A stretch of 64,000 nucleotides of DNA from an uncultured Succinivibrio sp. Lineage in GTDB: Bacteria; Pseudomonadota; Gammaproteobacteria; Enterobacterales; Succinivibrionaceae. Under the pieces are notes generated by a model. It was not told the origin of the DNA and made no database searches. It saw nothing but the letters and a program-made list of their open reading frames with translations. Location: contig CAAGLL010000007.1 of the NCBI GenBank assembly GCA_900770725.1, forward strand, positions 41,726 through 105,725, given 5' to 3'. Below are positions 41,023-49,428 of this stretch, piece after piece. Numbering within the stretch: the first letter of the stretch is position 1; each line of letters begins with the position of its first letter. Position numbers and translations under genes: made by a program.

Positions 41023-41955
41023 ATGGCAGAAAAAACCTTCAAGGGCGGCGCGTGGCCGGTGATGCTCACGCCTTACACCGCAGGGGCCAAGTCAGTTGAC
41101 TACGACGCACTGGCCGAGCTTACGGACTGGTACATCCAGAACGGCTGCACCGGCCTGTTCGCCGACTGCCAGTCCAGCGAGATCTTCTTCCTCTCGCTTG
41201 AGGAGCGCGTCAAGATCGTCAAGACCGTGCTCAAGGCCGCGGCAGGGCGCGTGAGCGTCATCGCCTCGGGCCACGTGTCCGACTCGCTTGAGGACCAGGC
41301 CAAGGAGCTCAAGGCCATCGCCGACTGCGGTCCGGACGCCGTGATCTTCATTTCAAACCGCTTTGCCGGCCAGGGCGAGGACGATGAGGAATGGTGGCGC
41401 AACATGGAGAAGGTCATGAAGGCGCTGCCCTCTGACATGCCCCTCGGCGTCTACGAGTGCCCGTTCCCGTACAAGCGCCTGCTCTCTGACGACGTGGTGC
41501 GCCGCCTGTGCGACAACGGCCGCTTCCGCTTCATCAAGGACACCTGCTGCGATCTTGAGACGCTAAAGCGCCGCGCCGCCATCGCCAAGGGCTCGCCGCT
41601 TAAGATCTACAACGCCAACTCGACGACGCTGCTCGACTCGCTCAAGGCCGGCTGCTACGGCTTCTGCGGCGTCATGGCCTCGTTCCAGATGAAGCTCTAC
41701 GCATGGCTTTGCGCCAACGTCGACGACGATCGCGCCCGCGCGGTCTCGGATCTGCTTGCGATCACATCGCTGATCGAGCGCCAGTATTATCCGGTGAACG
41801 CCAAGTACTATTTAAGGGAGTTCGAGCACCTGCGCCTGACCGACGCATCGCGCGTCAAGGATCCTGCCGGCTTGACCGACACCTTCCGCGACGAGGTGAG
41901 GGCGCTGCGCGATCTCACTGCCAGGACTGTGAAGTCCTTAGGGATAAGCCTCTAA
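41023..41955 (+). CDS. DapA/NanA-family class I aldolase
   Basis: A TIM-barrel Schiff-base lyase of 310 residues. The catalytic Lys is 172 in FRFIKDTCCD, with the partner Tyr in GVYECPFPYKRL near residue 140. The usual GGxxG..GE loop is altered (GCTGLFADCQSSEIFFLS), which argues against true dihydrodipicolinate synthase and for a sugar-acid aldolase or dehydratase. Candidate substrates from context are 2-keto-3-deoxy acids derived from fucose or sialic acid. It sits between TTT and TRAP transporter genes. Confidence 0.85.
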   Translation: MAEKTFKGGAWPVMLTPYTAGAKSVDYDALAELTDWYIQNGCTGLFADCQSSEIFFLSLEERVKIVKTVLKAAAGRVSVIASGHVSDSLEDQAKELKAIADCGPDAVIFISNRFAGQGEDDEEWWRNMEKVMKALPSDMPLGVYECPFPYKRLLSDDVVRRLCDNGRFRFIKDTCCDLETLKRRAAIAKGSPLKIYNANSTTLLDSLKAGCYGFCGVMASFQMKLYAWLCANVDDDRARAVSDLLAITSLIERQYYPVNAKYYLREFEHLRLTDASRVKDPAGLTDTFRDEVRALRDLTARTVKSLGISL

Positions 41956-41963
41956 TGGCAACC

Positions 41964-41985
41964 CCTCCGCCCAAAAGGGCGGAGG
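41964..41985. other. Intercistronic hairpin before dctP
   Basis: Perfect 9-base stem CCTCCGCCC / GGGCGGAGG with an AAAA loop and no T run. It may stabilise the downstream or upstream mRNA. Confidence 0.6.
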
Positions 41986-42041
41986 AAATTAAAAGCACAT
42001 AAGTGCGCTATGCAATCAAACAAGCAAACCAGGAGCACAAC

Positions 42042-43037
42042 ATGAAGAAAACCACCAAAGCACTTGCGGCTGCCGTATTCGCCGCCGCCTTCGTAGGCTT
42101 TGCCGCCAACGCTGCCGACTTCCCTGAGATGAAGCTCTCGCTGGCCCATACCGCCGCGGCGTCCCACGCCCACAACCAGGCTGCCAAGCTCTTTGCCAAA
42201 GAGGTCTCCGACATGACCGGCGGCAAGGTCCAGGTCCAGGTCTACCCTGCAGGCGAGCTCGGCGACCAGCCGGCGCTGCTCGACCAGTGCTTCAACGGCG
42301 GCGACGTCGACATCCTCATTGCCTCGCAGTCGAACATGGCCTCCTACGTTCCCAAGCTCAACGCCTTGAGCGCCCCGTTCCTCTTTGACAGCTACGATCA
42401 GGCCCACAAGACCATCGACAACTACGTCATGCCTTGGATGGAGAAGGACGTCGAGGAGAAAATGCACATGGTCCCGCTGGGGGTCTTCGACTATGGCTTC
42501 CGCCATGTCACCACCAAGGGCATCACCGTCAAGAAGGCTGACGACCTCAAGGGCGTGAAGATCCGCGTCCCTGGCTCTGCTGGCCTGCTGGCAACCTTCG
42601 ACGCTCTGGGCGCCAACACCCAGACCATCGCCTACTCCGAGCTCTACCAGTCCTTGAAGCAGGGCGTGGTGGCTGCTGAGGAGAACCCGGTTGCGACCAT
42701 CTTCGCCGACTCGTTCTACGAGTGCCAGGACAACCTCGCCCTCACCGGCCACTTCTTCGACATGCAGGCCCTGCTCATGAACAAGGACAAGTTCGATTCC
42801 ATGAGCCCTGAGCTGCAGAAGGTCATCAAGAAGGCCGGCATCGACGCCCAGAACCTGACCCGCAAGCTGATCTCCGGCCAGGAGTCCGAGATCATCGAGA
42901 AGCTCAAGGCCAAGGGCATGAAGGTCTACGACGTCGACAAGCAGTCCTTCAAGGACAAGATGGGCCCTGCATACGAGAAGATCGCCAAGCTCTGCGGCAA
43001 AGAGGAGCTTGACAACCTGATCAAGGCCATCAAGTAA
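42042..43037 (+). CDS. TRAP transporter substrate-binding protein (DctP family)
   Basis: Periplasmic binding protein of 331 residues with a clear signal peptide (cut near FAANAADFPEM). Family blocks are LSLAHTAAASHAHNQAAKLF, the ligand-carboxylate Arg in GVKIRVPGSAGL, and SLKQGVVAAEENPVATIFA. AGGAG at 42031-42035 selects ATG 42042. It is followed by a hairpin and then the membrane subunits. The conserved Arg predicts an organic or sugar acid ligand. Confidence 0.95.
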   Translation: MKKTTKALAAAVFAAAFVGFAANAADFPEMKLSLAHTAAASHAHNQAAKLFAKEVSDMTGGKVQVQVYPAGELGDQPALLDQCFNGGDVDILIASQSNMASYVPKLNALSAPFLFDSYDQAHKTIDNYVMPWMEKDVEEKMHMVPLGVFDYGFRHVTTKGITVKKADDLKGVKIRVPGSAGLLATFDALGANTQTIAYSELYQSLKQGVVAAEENPVATIFADSFYECQDNLALTGHFFDMQALLMNKDKFDSMSPELQKVIKKAGIDAQNLTRKLISGQESEIIEKLKAKGMKVYDVDKQSFKDKMGPAYEKIAKLCGKEELDNLIKAIK

Positions 43038-43044
43038 CTAAATC

Positions 43045-43068
43045 GCCCCCGCGCCCTGCGGGGGCTTT
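43045..43068 (+). terminator. Attenuating hairpin between dctP and dctM
   Basis: GCCCCCGC / GCGGGGGC stem followed by TTT. Its place between the binding protein and the permease genes fits differential expression, with more binding protein than permease. Confidence 0.65.
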
Positions 43069-43085
43069 CCCACCGTTTCATTAAG

Positions 43086-43108
43086 GGCGCGGCGCTTTGC
43101 GCCGCGCC
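43086..43108. other. Second hairpin before dctM
   Basis: Perfect 10-base stem GGCGCGGCGC / GCGCCGCGCC with a TTT loop, ending 12 bases before the ribosome site AAGGAGG (43121-43127). It could protect the 5' end of a processed dctMQ message. Confidence 0.6.
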
Positions 43109-43133
43109 TTCGAGTTTCACAAGGAGGTGCGCC

Positions 43134-44432
43134 GTGCTGATGTTCGTGATGTTCTTCGGCGTGGTGCTCGTGCTGTTCATAGGCGTCAACACCGCCTGCA
43201 GCATGGCCTTCATCGCCATCGCCACTTACTATGGGATGGGAGAGGCCAACCTGAACAACATGATCCGCCTGCCCTCGTCGATGTACGACCAGGTCAAGGG
43301 GATCACGCTGATGGCGATCCCGTTCTTCCTGCTCATGGGCAACTTCATGAACAAGGGCGGCGTATCGCGTGACCTGTTTGCGTTCGCCCGCGCCTGCCTG
43401 GGCCACCGCTGGGGCGGCCTGGCCAACGCCGCAATCGCCTCGTGCATGATCATGTCGGCAATGTCGGGCTCGGCAGCGGCCGTGGCCGCCGGCATCGGCA
43501 TGATCGCCATGGCCGAGATGAGGAGGACCGGCTACGGCCAGCCCTTCTCCTGCGCGGCCATCGCAGCAGGCGGCGGCTTGGGGCCGATCATCCCGCCGAG
43601 CATAACGCTCATTCTGTTCGCGTCATTGGTTCCCGGAACCTCGGTCAACGCCCTTTTCCTGGGCGGCGCCATCCCGGGCATCCTCACCGGTCTGCTCTTC
43701 ATCCTCTACGCCAGTTTCGAGTCACGCCGCAAGGGTTTCGGCCGCGTGCCGCCCGTGCCGATGGCTGAGAGGTTCCGCCTCGGCGTGAAGGCCATCTGGG
43801 CGCTTTTGATCCCGGTCATCGTGCTCGGCGGCATCTTCTGCGGCCTGTTCACCGCAACCGAGGCTGCCGCAGTGGCCGCGTTCTACTCGATGCTCCTCGG
43901 CATGTTCAAGTACAAGCAGCTCAAGATAAGGGATCTGCCTGAGATCTTCTGGGCCACCGCCAAGTCCACCGGCCAGATCATGTTCGTCATCGCGGCTGCC
44001 GCGTTCTTCCAGCACGTGCTGCTCAAGACGAGGATCCCGCACATGGTCGTCGAGCAGATGGTCAGCACCTTCTCGACCATCACCCCGATCCTGCTGGTGA
44101 TCATCCTGCTGCTGCTCATCATGGGCTGCTTCATGGAGGGCACCGCGATCCTGCTCATCAGCGTGCCGATCTTCTACCCGATCGCCCAGGCGTTCGGCTA
44201 CCCGACCGTGCAGCTTGCCATCGTGATGTGCATCGCGCTGGCCTGCGGCGTGCTCACCCCGCCGGTCGGCCTGAACCTCTACGTGATGTCGAGCATCACG
44301 GGCGAGAAGGTCATGAGGATAGGCGCGGCGGCGGTGCCGTTCCTGATCATCATGATCATAGTCACGCTCATGTGCGCGTTCTTCCCGCCGCTGACGACTT
44401 GGCTGCCCACGTTCATGGGCTATGGCGTGTAG
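43134..44432 (+). CDS. TRAP transporter large permease subunit (DctM)
   Basis: A 432-residue membrane protein with about twelve helices and DctM signatures: IPFFLLMGNFMNKGGVSRDL, MSAMSGSAAAVAAGIGMIAM, GPIIPPSITLILFA and CGVLTPPVGLNLYV. GTG 43134 is set by AAGGAGG seven bases upstream; ATG 43140 is less well spaced. The order is P-M-Q, whereas most TRAP operons run P-Q-M. Confidence 0.96.
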   Translation: MLMFVMFFGVVLVLFIGVNTACSMAFIAIATYYGMGEANLNNMIRLPSSMYDQVKGITLMAIPFFLLMGNFMNKGGVSRDLFAFARACLGHRWGGLANAAIASCMIMSAMSGSAAAVAAGIGMIAMAEMRRTGYGQPFSCAAIAAGGGLGPIIPPSITLILFASLVPGTSVNALFLGGAIPGILTGLLFILYASFESRRKGFGRVPPVPMAERFRLGVKAIWALLIPVIVLGGIFCGLFTATEAAAVAAFYSMLLGMFKYKQLKIRDLPEIFWATAKSTGQIMFVIAAAAFFQHVLLKTRIPHMVVEQMVSTFSTITPILLVIILLLLIMGCFMEGTAILLISVPIFYPIAQAFGYPTVQLAIVMCIALACGVLTPPVGLNLYVMSSITGEKVMRIGAAAVPFLIIMIIVTLMCAFFPPLTTWLPTFMGYGV

Positions 44433-44442
44433 GAGGCATCAG

Positions 44443-45069
44443 ATGAAGTCATGGTTCGCATTTGAAGACGCCGTGGGCAAGATCACGAGGCTGCTTGCAG
44501 GCTTCTGCCTTGCAGTGGTGTTCGTGCTCTTCCTGCTCAACATCCTCACCAGGGTGCCGTTCCTCACCTGGAACCCCACCTGGATCGACGAGGTGATCCA
44601 GTTCTTCCTGGTCTGGATGATCTTCCTGTCGGCAGCCGAGCTTGCCCGCATCGGAGCGCACTTTGCAGTGGACGTGCTGGCCGAGAAGTTCAAGGGCACG
44701 GGAACCGGGCGCTGGATGCGCCTGATCTCCGCCGTGATCATGCTGCTCACCTACGCGCTCATCATGTTCTTCGGCGTCAAGCTCTGCATCCGCAGCAGCG
44801 TCAAGGCCACCTTCACGCTCCCTTACTTCGTGAAGATGTCCTGGTTCTACTCGTGCATCCCCATCTGCACGTTCCTGATGTGCATATGGGGAATTCGCGA
44901 CCTCGTCTTCGCGGTGGGCGACATCGCGACGTCCGGGAAGGTCTCGGAGATGCTCGAGAAGCGCAAGCAGGAGCTCGCCTCCGACGATGAGGACAGCAAG
45001 ATCATAAAGAAGGCCGCGCAGGCCTTGGGAGCAGGACAGGACAAGGAGGGCGGCAGCCCGAAGGCCTGA
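44443..45069 (+). CDS. TRAP transporter small permease subunit (DctQ)
   Basis: A 208-residue protein with four membrane helices and the DctQ block IDEVIQFFLVWMIFLSAAELARIGAHFAVD. A long charged C-terminal tail (about 45 residues, Glu/Asp/Lys-rich) is unusual for the family. AGGAGG at 44431-44436 selects ATG 44443. Last gene of the catabolic cluster, followed by a terminator. Confidence 0.92.
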   Translation: MKSWFAFEDAVGKITRLLAGFCLAVVFVLFLLNILTRVPFLTWNPTWIDEVIQFFLVWMIFLSAAELARIGAHFAVDVLAEKFKGTGTGRWMRLISAVIMLLTYALIMFFGVKLCIRSSVKATFTLPYFVKMSWFYSCIPICTFLMCIWGIRDLVFAVGDIATSGKVSEMLEKRKQELASDDEDSKIIKKAAQALGAGQDKEGGSPKA

Positions 45070-45090
45070 TCCTCTAAACGCAGTTCAAAG

Positions 45091-45123
45091 GCGGCCTTGG
45101 GGGAGAACCCAGGGCCGTTTTTT
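45091..45123 (+). terminator. Rho-independent terminator of the TRAP operon
   Basis: CGGCCTTGGG / CCCAGGGCCG stem, then six T at 45118-45123. Confidence 0.88.
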
Positions 45124-45257
45124 ATCGGGGCATCTGCGTCCATTGGCTCAAGCTGCCAGGCGAAGGCTCAAGGGAGGCAGCGCACTACCGCCTCTTGGAT
45201 TGAAGCGCCCGGAAATGGCACCGGCGTCAGCGCGAGGCGCCTGCCAGATGGCAGGAT

Positions 45258-47057
45258 TCAATTGAGATCCATGCTCTGCGAGAACTCGACTGCCAGCGAG
45301 CGGGCGTCAAGCTCGCTGCTGTCCACCACCAGCATGTACATGAGGGTGCCGTAGTAGCCGCTCTCCATGACCTTCCACACGCCGATGGCCGACTTCTCGC
45401 TGCCGTCCTTCACGCGCAGCTTGAAGCTCGAGTATCCGGACATGCCGTATTCAGCGCGGCCCTTCTGGTAGGCGATGCCGCGCAGAAAGTCCTTGCGGTA
45501 GCTAGGCGCGACCAGGCCCTCGAAAGAGCCTTCGGAGAAGGCTGCCAGATCGTCGAAGCTCGAGCAGCTGCACATCCTCACGAAGAAGGGGTTGGCGTAG
45601 AGGATCTCGCCGCTCTGGCCATCGCGGTAGAGCACGATGCCGGCCGGGCAGCCGTGGGCGATGTCGTTGAAGTTGAAGCCCAGGTTGATCCTAGAGGCCA
45701 CCGCCATGCGCGGCTCGTAGCGCGACCAGCTGCGGCGGCCGTTGGATTTTGCGTTGTAGAGCGCGGCATCGGCGCAGGAAAACACCTGCTTGATCGTGCT
45801 TGCGTCCTTGGGGTATTGGGCAAGGCCTATCGAGACTGAGAACGAGACCTCCTGGCCTTGGAACTCCACGCTGTGGTCCTTGCTTGTGAACTGCTCGATG
45901 ACCGCCTCGCACTTGCCATCGTCCGCATCCTCAAGCAGCACCTGGAACTCGTCGCCGCCTGTCCTGATGATGACCGCCCCATCCCCGAAGGCCTGGCGCA
46001 GATCCTGTGCGATCTGCTTGAGCGCCTCATCGCCCAGGGCATGGCCGTAGACGTCGTTCAAGCGCTTGAACTCGTCGAGATCCATCGCGAGCACGGAGAT
46101 GCGCTTGGCCCCGCGCGCGAGCAATGCGGCGACGGCCCGGTCCCCGCCGGGGCGGTTGTAAAGCCCGGTGAGGCCGTCGGTCAGGCTGATCCTCTCGAGG
46201 CTGTCCCTCGTGTGCCTGAGCCTTGCCGTGTAGCTGTACATCGTCCCGAAGATCACCATCATTAGGATCGTGCAGCCGAAGGCGACCATCTGCTCGAAGG
46301 ATGAGATGCTGCTGTGGTTGGAGGAGGCGCGGATGATGACGGTTCCATTGTGCCCGGTGCCGCTCAAGCTGTCGTCGACGCGATGGGACACCTCGACATC
46401 GGGCTCTTGCCTGGCTCCGTCCATGTCCGAGGCGATGAGCTTTTCGTCCCCGCCCGAAGAGCGCCAGAACATCTCGTATCCCTCAACTAATTGCGAATTG
46501 GCCAGGCTGCCTGACTCCTCGATGATCTTGCACATGTTGACCTTGAGCGCCACAAATCCCATGGCGTCGCGGCCCTTGGATTCATCCTTGCTGTATTTGG
46601 AGAGGATGAACAGGGAGTTCTTGCCGCCCATGCCTGTGACGAGGTAGCGGCTTTGCAGTGAGGGATCCGGAAGCGCCTTCTCGAGCATCTCCTGCTCGTG
46701 CGGCAGCAGCGGAGCCCCGTCCAGGAGAATGCGGTCGGCGTGGTTGTTGCGGATCTCGTAGACAGAAATGGATTCAAGCGCGGGGTAGAGGCCGTAGAGG
46801 TTCTGGTGCATGCGCCGCGAGTAGCCGAAGTAGTAGTCGACGGCCATCGTGGCGGACATGTCGGCCATGCGGGTGTAAAAGTCGAGGCTGCCCGTGGTGT
46901 TGTAGATCGCCATGTCGCAGGCGCCGGCCGCGTTGGTGCGCAGCAAGCGCAGCTGCAGCAGGTAGGTGACAGAGGCCGCCCCGATTGCGAGCAAGAACAC
47001 GGCCGCGATGAGCATGCCGATCAGGCCCGGGGCTGACTTGCCTGCCATTGAACCCAT
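45258..47057 (-). CDS. Membrane diguanylate cyclase with C-terminal PAS-like domain
   Basis: A 599-residue signalling protein. Membrane helices near residues 12-38 and 262-282 enclose a periplasmic sensor region. A GGDEF domain follows (about 295-455) with an intact TGGDEF active site near residue 366, the substrate-binding LTGLYNRPGGDRAV region and no RxxD inhibitory site at the expected distance. A PAS-like domain (about 455-599, GIVLYRDGQSGEILYANPFF) comes after it, the reverse of the common PAS-GGDEF order. ATG 47057 is chosen because upstream codons precede the first membrane helix by 72 non-conserved residues. It should make cyclic di-GMP. Confidence 0.92.
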   Translation of the reverse strand: MGSMAGKSAPGLIGMLIAAVFLLAIGAASVTYLLQLRLLRTNAAGACDMAIYNTTGSLDFYTRMADMSATMAVDYYFGYSRRMHQNLYGLYPALESISVYEIRNNHADRILLDGAPLLPHEQEMLEKALPDPSLQSRYLVTGMGGKNSLFILSKYSKDESKGRDAMGFVALKVNMCKIIEESGSLANSQLVEGYEMFWRSSGGDEKLIASDMDGARQEPDVEVSHRVDDSLSGTGHNGTVIIRASSNHSSISSFEQMVAFGCTILMMVIFGTMYSYTARLRHTRDSLERISLTDGLTGLYNRPGGDRAVAALLARGAKRISVLAMDLDEFKRLNDVYGHALGDEALKQIAQDLRQAFGDGAVIIRTGGDEFQVLLEDADDGKCEAVIEQFTSKDHSVEFQGQEVSFSVSIGLAQYPKDASTIKQVFSCADAALYNAKSNGRRSWSRYEPRMAVASRINLGFNFNDIAHGCPAGIVLYRDGQSGEILYANPFFVRMCSCSSFDDLAAFSEGSFEGLVAPSYRKDFLRGIAYQKGRAEYGMSGYSSFKLRVKDGSEKSAIGVWKVMESGYYGTLMYMLVVDSSELDARSLAVEFSQSMDLN

Positions 47058-47276
47058 GACGTTGATTTTCCTATGCTTCACTTCGCTCTCCGCTCCTTGG
47101 CTGGAGCGCCTCTTGCGGGCTGGGCGAACCCGGTGGCAAACGTCCAATTCCCTCATTTTACCAAGCCGGAAATGTGCATGCGGCATGTCTGCGGCGATTC
47201 CAACATGCTGAAATCGCCTGCATTCAAGATGCATCCAAGGCCGTGACCGGCAGCTGAGGCCGCAAGGTTGCACGGC

Positions 47277-47304
47277 TTGTTCAAATTGTGAAGCGTACTA
47301 TATT
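47277..47304 (+). promoter_or_regulatory. Predicted promoter of the 47345 gene
   Basis: TTGTTC (47277-47282) and TATATT (47299-47304), 16 bases apart, in an AT-rich stretch about 40 bases before the gene. Confidence 0.4.
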
Positions 47305-47344
47305 ATTTTGACTTTTCTATAAAATTACACGAAATCGCACAGGC

Positions 47345-47860
47345 ATGATAAAAACCGGTAGTCTTAAAGACAACTTCGCGCCTCATGTCGAGGGGATGAC
47401 CAACTTGGAGCTTGTAAAGGCCTACCAGATGCTCGCGACCACCGAGGCGATGCTGCTGCATGCGGCGGACTCGCTGGACGCCGGCCGCGTGCCCGGCAAG
47501 ACGTTCGACCTCTCGCTCTTCTGGTTCATCAGGGCCAGCAATGACGAGGACACCTCGATCAGGGCCAGGGACATGCGCAATGAGCTTGGCCGCGAGGCGG
47601 ATCTGCTGCAGAGGCTCACCGATCCCTACTGCCAGTGCCGCAAGTCCCTCGACCACCTGAAAGATGAGAATGACAAGGCGGCAGGCGATGTCAAGGCTCG
47701 CATTACGCAGGAAATCGGCGGCATGGAGAAGCTCATCGCCGATGCCTTCGGCAAGGGAACGGAGCCCGCCTCGGCCCAGTTCATGGAACGCTTCGAGAAG
47801 GTGCTGAGCGACAACCAAGGGCTGTTCCCGCTGCTGTCGAAGTACTACTTCAAGAGCTGA
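47345..47860 (+). CDS. Hypothetical helical protein
   Basis: I do not recognise this 171-residue protein. It is predicted to be soluble and almost all helical, with charged helices (MRNELGREADLLQRLTDPYC; ENDKAAGDVKARITQEIGGM) and no signal peptide. The ribosome site is weak, but codon positions look protein-like and a promoter can be proposed upstream. It is flanked by the divergent cyclase gene and by lptG 297 bases downstream. No function is suggested. Confidence 0.6.
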   Translation: MIKTGSLKDNFAPHVEGMTNLELVKAYQMLATTEAMLLHAADSLDAGRVPGKTFDLSLFWFIRASNDEDTSIRARDMRNELGREADLLQRLTDPYCQCRKSLDHLKDENDKAAGDVKARITQEIGGMEKLIADAFGKGTEPASAQFMERFEKVLSDNQGLFPLLSKYYFKS

Positions 47861-48157
47861 TGGGCGACCTTTCGCGCGCAGGACGCGGGCCCCATCCCAA
47901 GGGCCCCTCTGACATCCCGATCCCAGGCGGATCGGCTCTGGAGCGCGGCAGGCGGCGGGCGCATCGGATGACAAGGGCAGGGGGTCCAAGCTGCTCCATG
48001 TCCTTTTGCTATTCAATTGAGTGGAAGCCTTGGCAAGCGTGCAAGGAAGGCCGGATCGAGAATGCCGCAGGCCGGGCAATCGCGCCACACCAGTGCCGCA
48101 TGCTTGCTTTGGCCAATCCCAAAGACCAAAATATGCTGGAAATCCGAGGGGAAAAAA

Positions 48158-49225
48158 ATGCGCTTTTACGCAATTCTCGACCGCTACACGGGCAGGAATG
48201 TCGTGGTCATGGTGATCATGGTCGCCGTGTGCCTTACCGCGTTCACCGGCATCATCACCTTCATCGACAAGATGCGCTACATCGGGCGCGGGAGCATCGA
48301 CTTCTGGTTCGTCTGCCGCTACGTGCTCTTCCTGACCCCGGGATTCCTCGTCACCTTCTTCCCCGTGGCCGTGCTCATCGGCGGCGTGATCGGGCTTGGC
48401 AACATGGCCCGCGGCAGCGAGATAGTCATACTCCAGTCCATCGGCCTCTCCCGCCTCCACATCGCCGGCAGCTGCATCAAGGCGCTCATCCCTCTCATCG
48501 CGCTGGTGATGGCCATAGGCGAGTTCGTCGTGCCGCCATTGCAGCAGTACGCCGAGACCCAGTACTCCATCTATGCCTCCTCAGGAAAGATGTCGGTCAC
48601 CAAGTCGGGGATCTGGCTCAAGGAGGGCAAGTCCTTCATCGGGATCCGCGACATGCTCGCAGACGGCACGCTGCTGGACATCCACCGCTTCAACACCGAC
48701 GGGGTTAAGCTCGTCTCGGAGTCCACGGCCCAGCGCGGGGTCTACCGCGACGGGGAGTGGATCATGAGCAACGTGCTCACGAGAAGCTTCGGAAATGACA
48801 TCACCATCAAGGCGGTGCCGCAGGAGAAGTGGAAGCTCTCGCTGAACCCCGAGCGCATCGACGTCATCGGCAACACCGGCAACCAGCTTACGATCAAAGG
48901 CCTCATCGACTACATCAGCTACATCGAGCACAACGGCCAGGACTCCTCCTCCTACCGCCTGGAGCTCTACGACAAGCTCATGCAGCCGGTGATCATGATC
49001 GTGATGCTCATGCTCGCGCTCTCCACGGTGTTCGGGCAACTGCGCAGCATCAGCATGGGCACGAGGATCCTCTCGGGCATCGCGCTGGGCTTCGGCTACT
49101 ATGTGGTAAACCAGGTGGTGGCCCCGTTCTCGCTCGTCTACGGCGCCCCGCCGCTTCTTGGCGCGTCGCTCGCCTCGCTCATCTTCGGAGGGCTTGCGGT
49201 CTACCTGCTGCGCCGCAAGATCTGA
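48158..49225 (+). CDS. lptG: LPS export permease LptG
   Basis: Inner-membrane subunit of the LptB2FG transporter that extracts lipopolysaccharide. It has 355 residues with three N-terminal and three C-terminal membrane helices around a periplasmic beta-jellyroll. Family blocks are FLVTFFPVAVLIGGVIGLGNMARGSEIV and LYDKLMQPVIMIVMLMLA. GAGGGG at 48146-48151 selects ATG 48158, removing a 47-residue upstream extension. No lptF lies next to it, whereas lptF-lptG is the usual pair. Confidence 0.93.
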   Translation: MRFYAILDRYTGRNVVVMVIMVAVCLTAFTGIITFIDKMRYIGRGSIDFWFVCRYVLFLTPGFLVTFFPVAVLIGGVIGLGNMARGSEIVILQSIGLSRLHIAGSCIKALIPLIALVMAIGEFVVPPLQQYAETQYSIYASSGKMSVTKSGIWLKEGKSFIGIRDMLADGTLLDIHRFNTDGVKLVSESTAQRGVYRDGEWIMSNVLTRSFGNDITIKAVPQEKWKLSLNPERIDVIGNTGNQLTIKGLIDYISYIEHNGQDSSSYRLELYDKLMQPVIMIVMLMLALSTVFGQLRSISMGTRILSGIALGFGYYVVNQVVAPFSLVYGAPPLLGASLASLIFGGLAVYLLRRKI

Positions 49226-49234
49226 CCTTGCGTG

Positions 49235-49265
49235 CCGGCCGCAGATTCGCGGCCGGAACTTTCTT
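49235..49265 (+). terminator. Terminator of lptG
   Basis: CCGGCCGC / GCGGCCGG stem with a 6-base loop, followed by a T-rich tail. Confidence 0.75.
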
Positions 49266-49341
49266 AAAAGTATGTTAAGATAACTCCCTGTTCCAGGACG
49301 GAGCAGGGCGTTCGCCCATCCAAGTCCTTCCCGATCAATGC

Positions 49342-49428
49342 GCCGAAGTGATGGAACTGGTAGACGTAGCGGATTCAAAATCCGCCGCCAGCAATGGCGT
49401 GTGGGTTCGATTCCCACCTTCGGCACCA
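49342..49428 (+). tRNA. tRNA-Leu(CAA)
   Basis: An 87-base class II tRNA with acceptor GCCGAAG/CTTCGGC, anticodon loop TTCAAAA (anticodon CAA), a variable arm GCCAGCAATGGC, T-loop TTCGATT and encoded CCA. It reads UUG. The start codon of the next gene shares its last base. Confidence 0.96.

Noticed and set aside
41023..41955. Calling this gene dapA
   Set aside because: The Schiff-base Lys is present but the substrate loop is altered and the neighbours are catabolic, so only the superfamily is assigned.
47303..48460. 385-codon - strand frame
   Set aside because: Mirror of the real + strand genes at 47345 and 48158; composition is typical of a GC-rich antisense frame.
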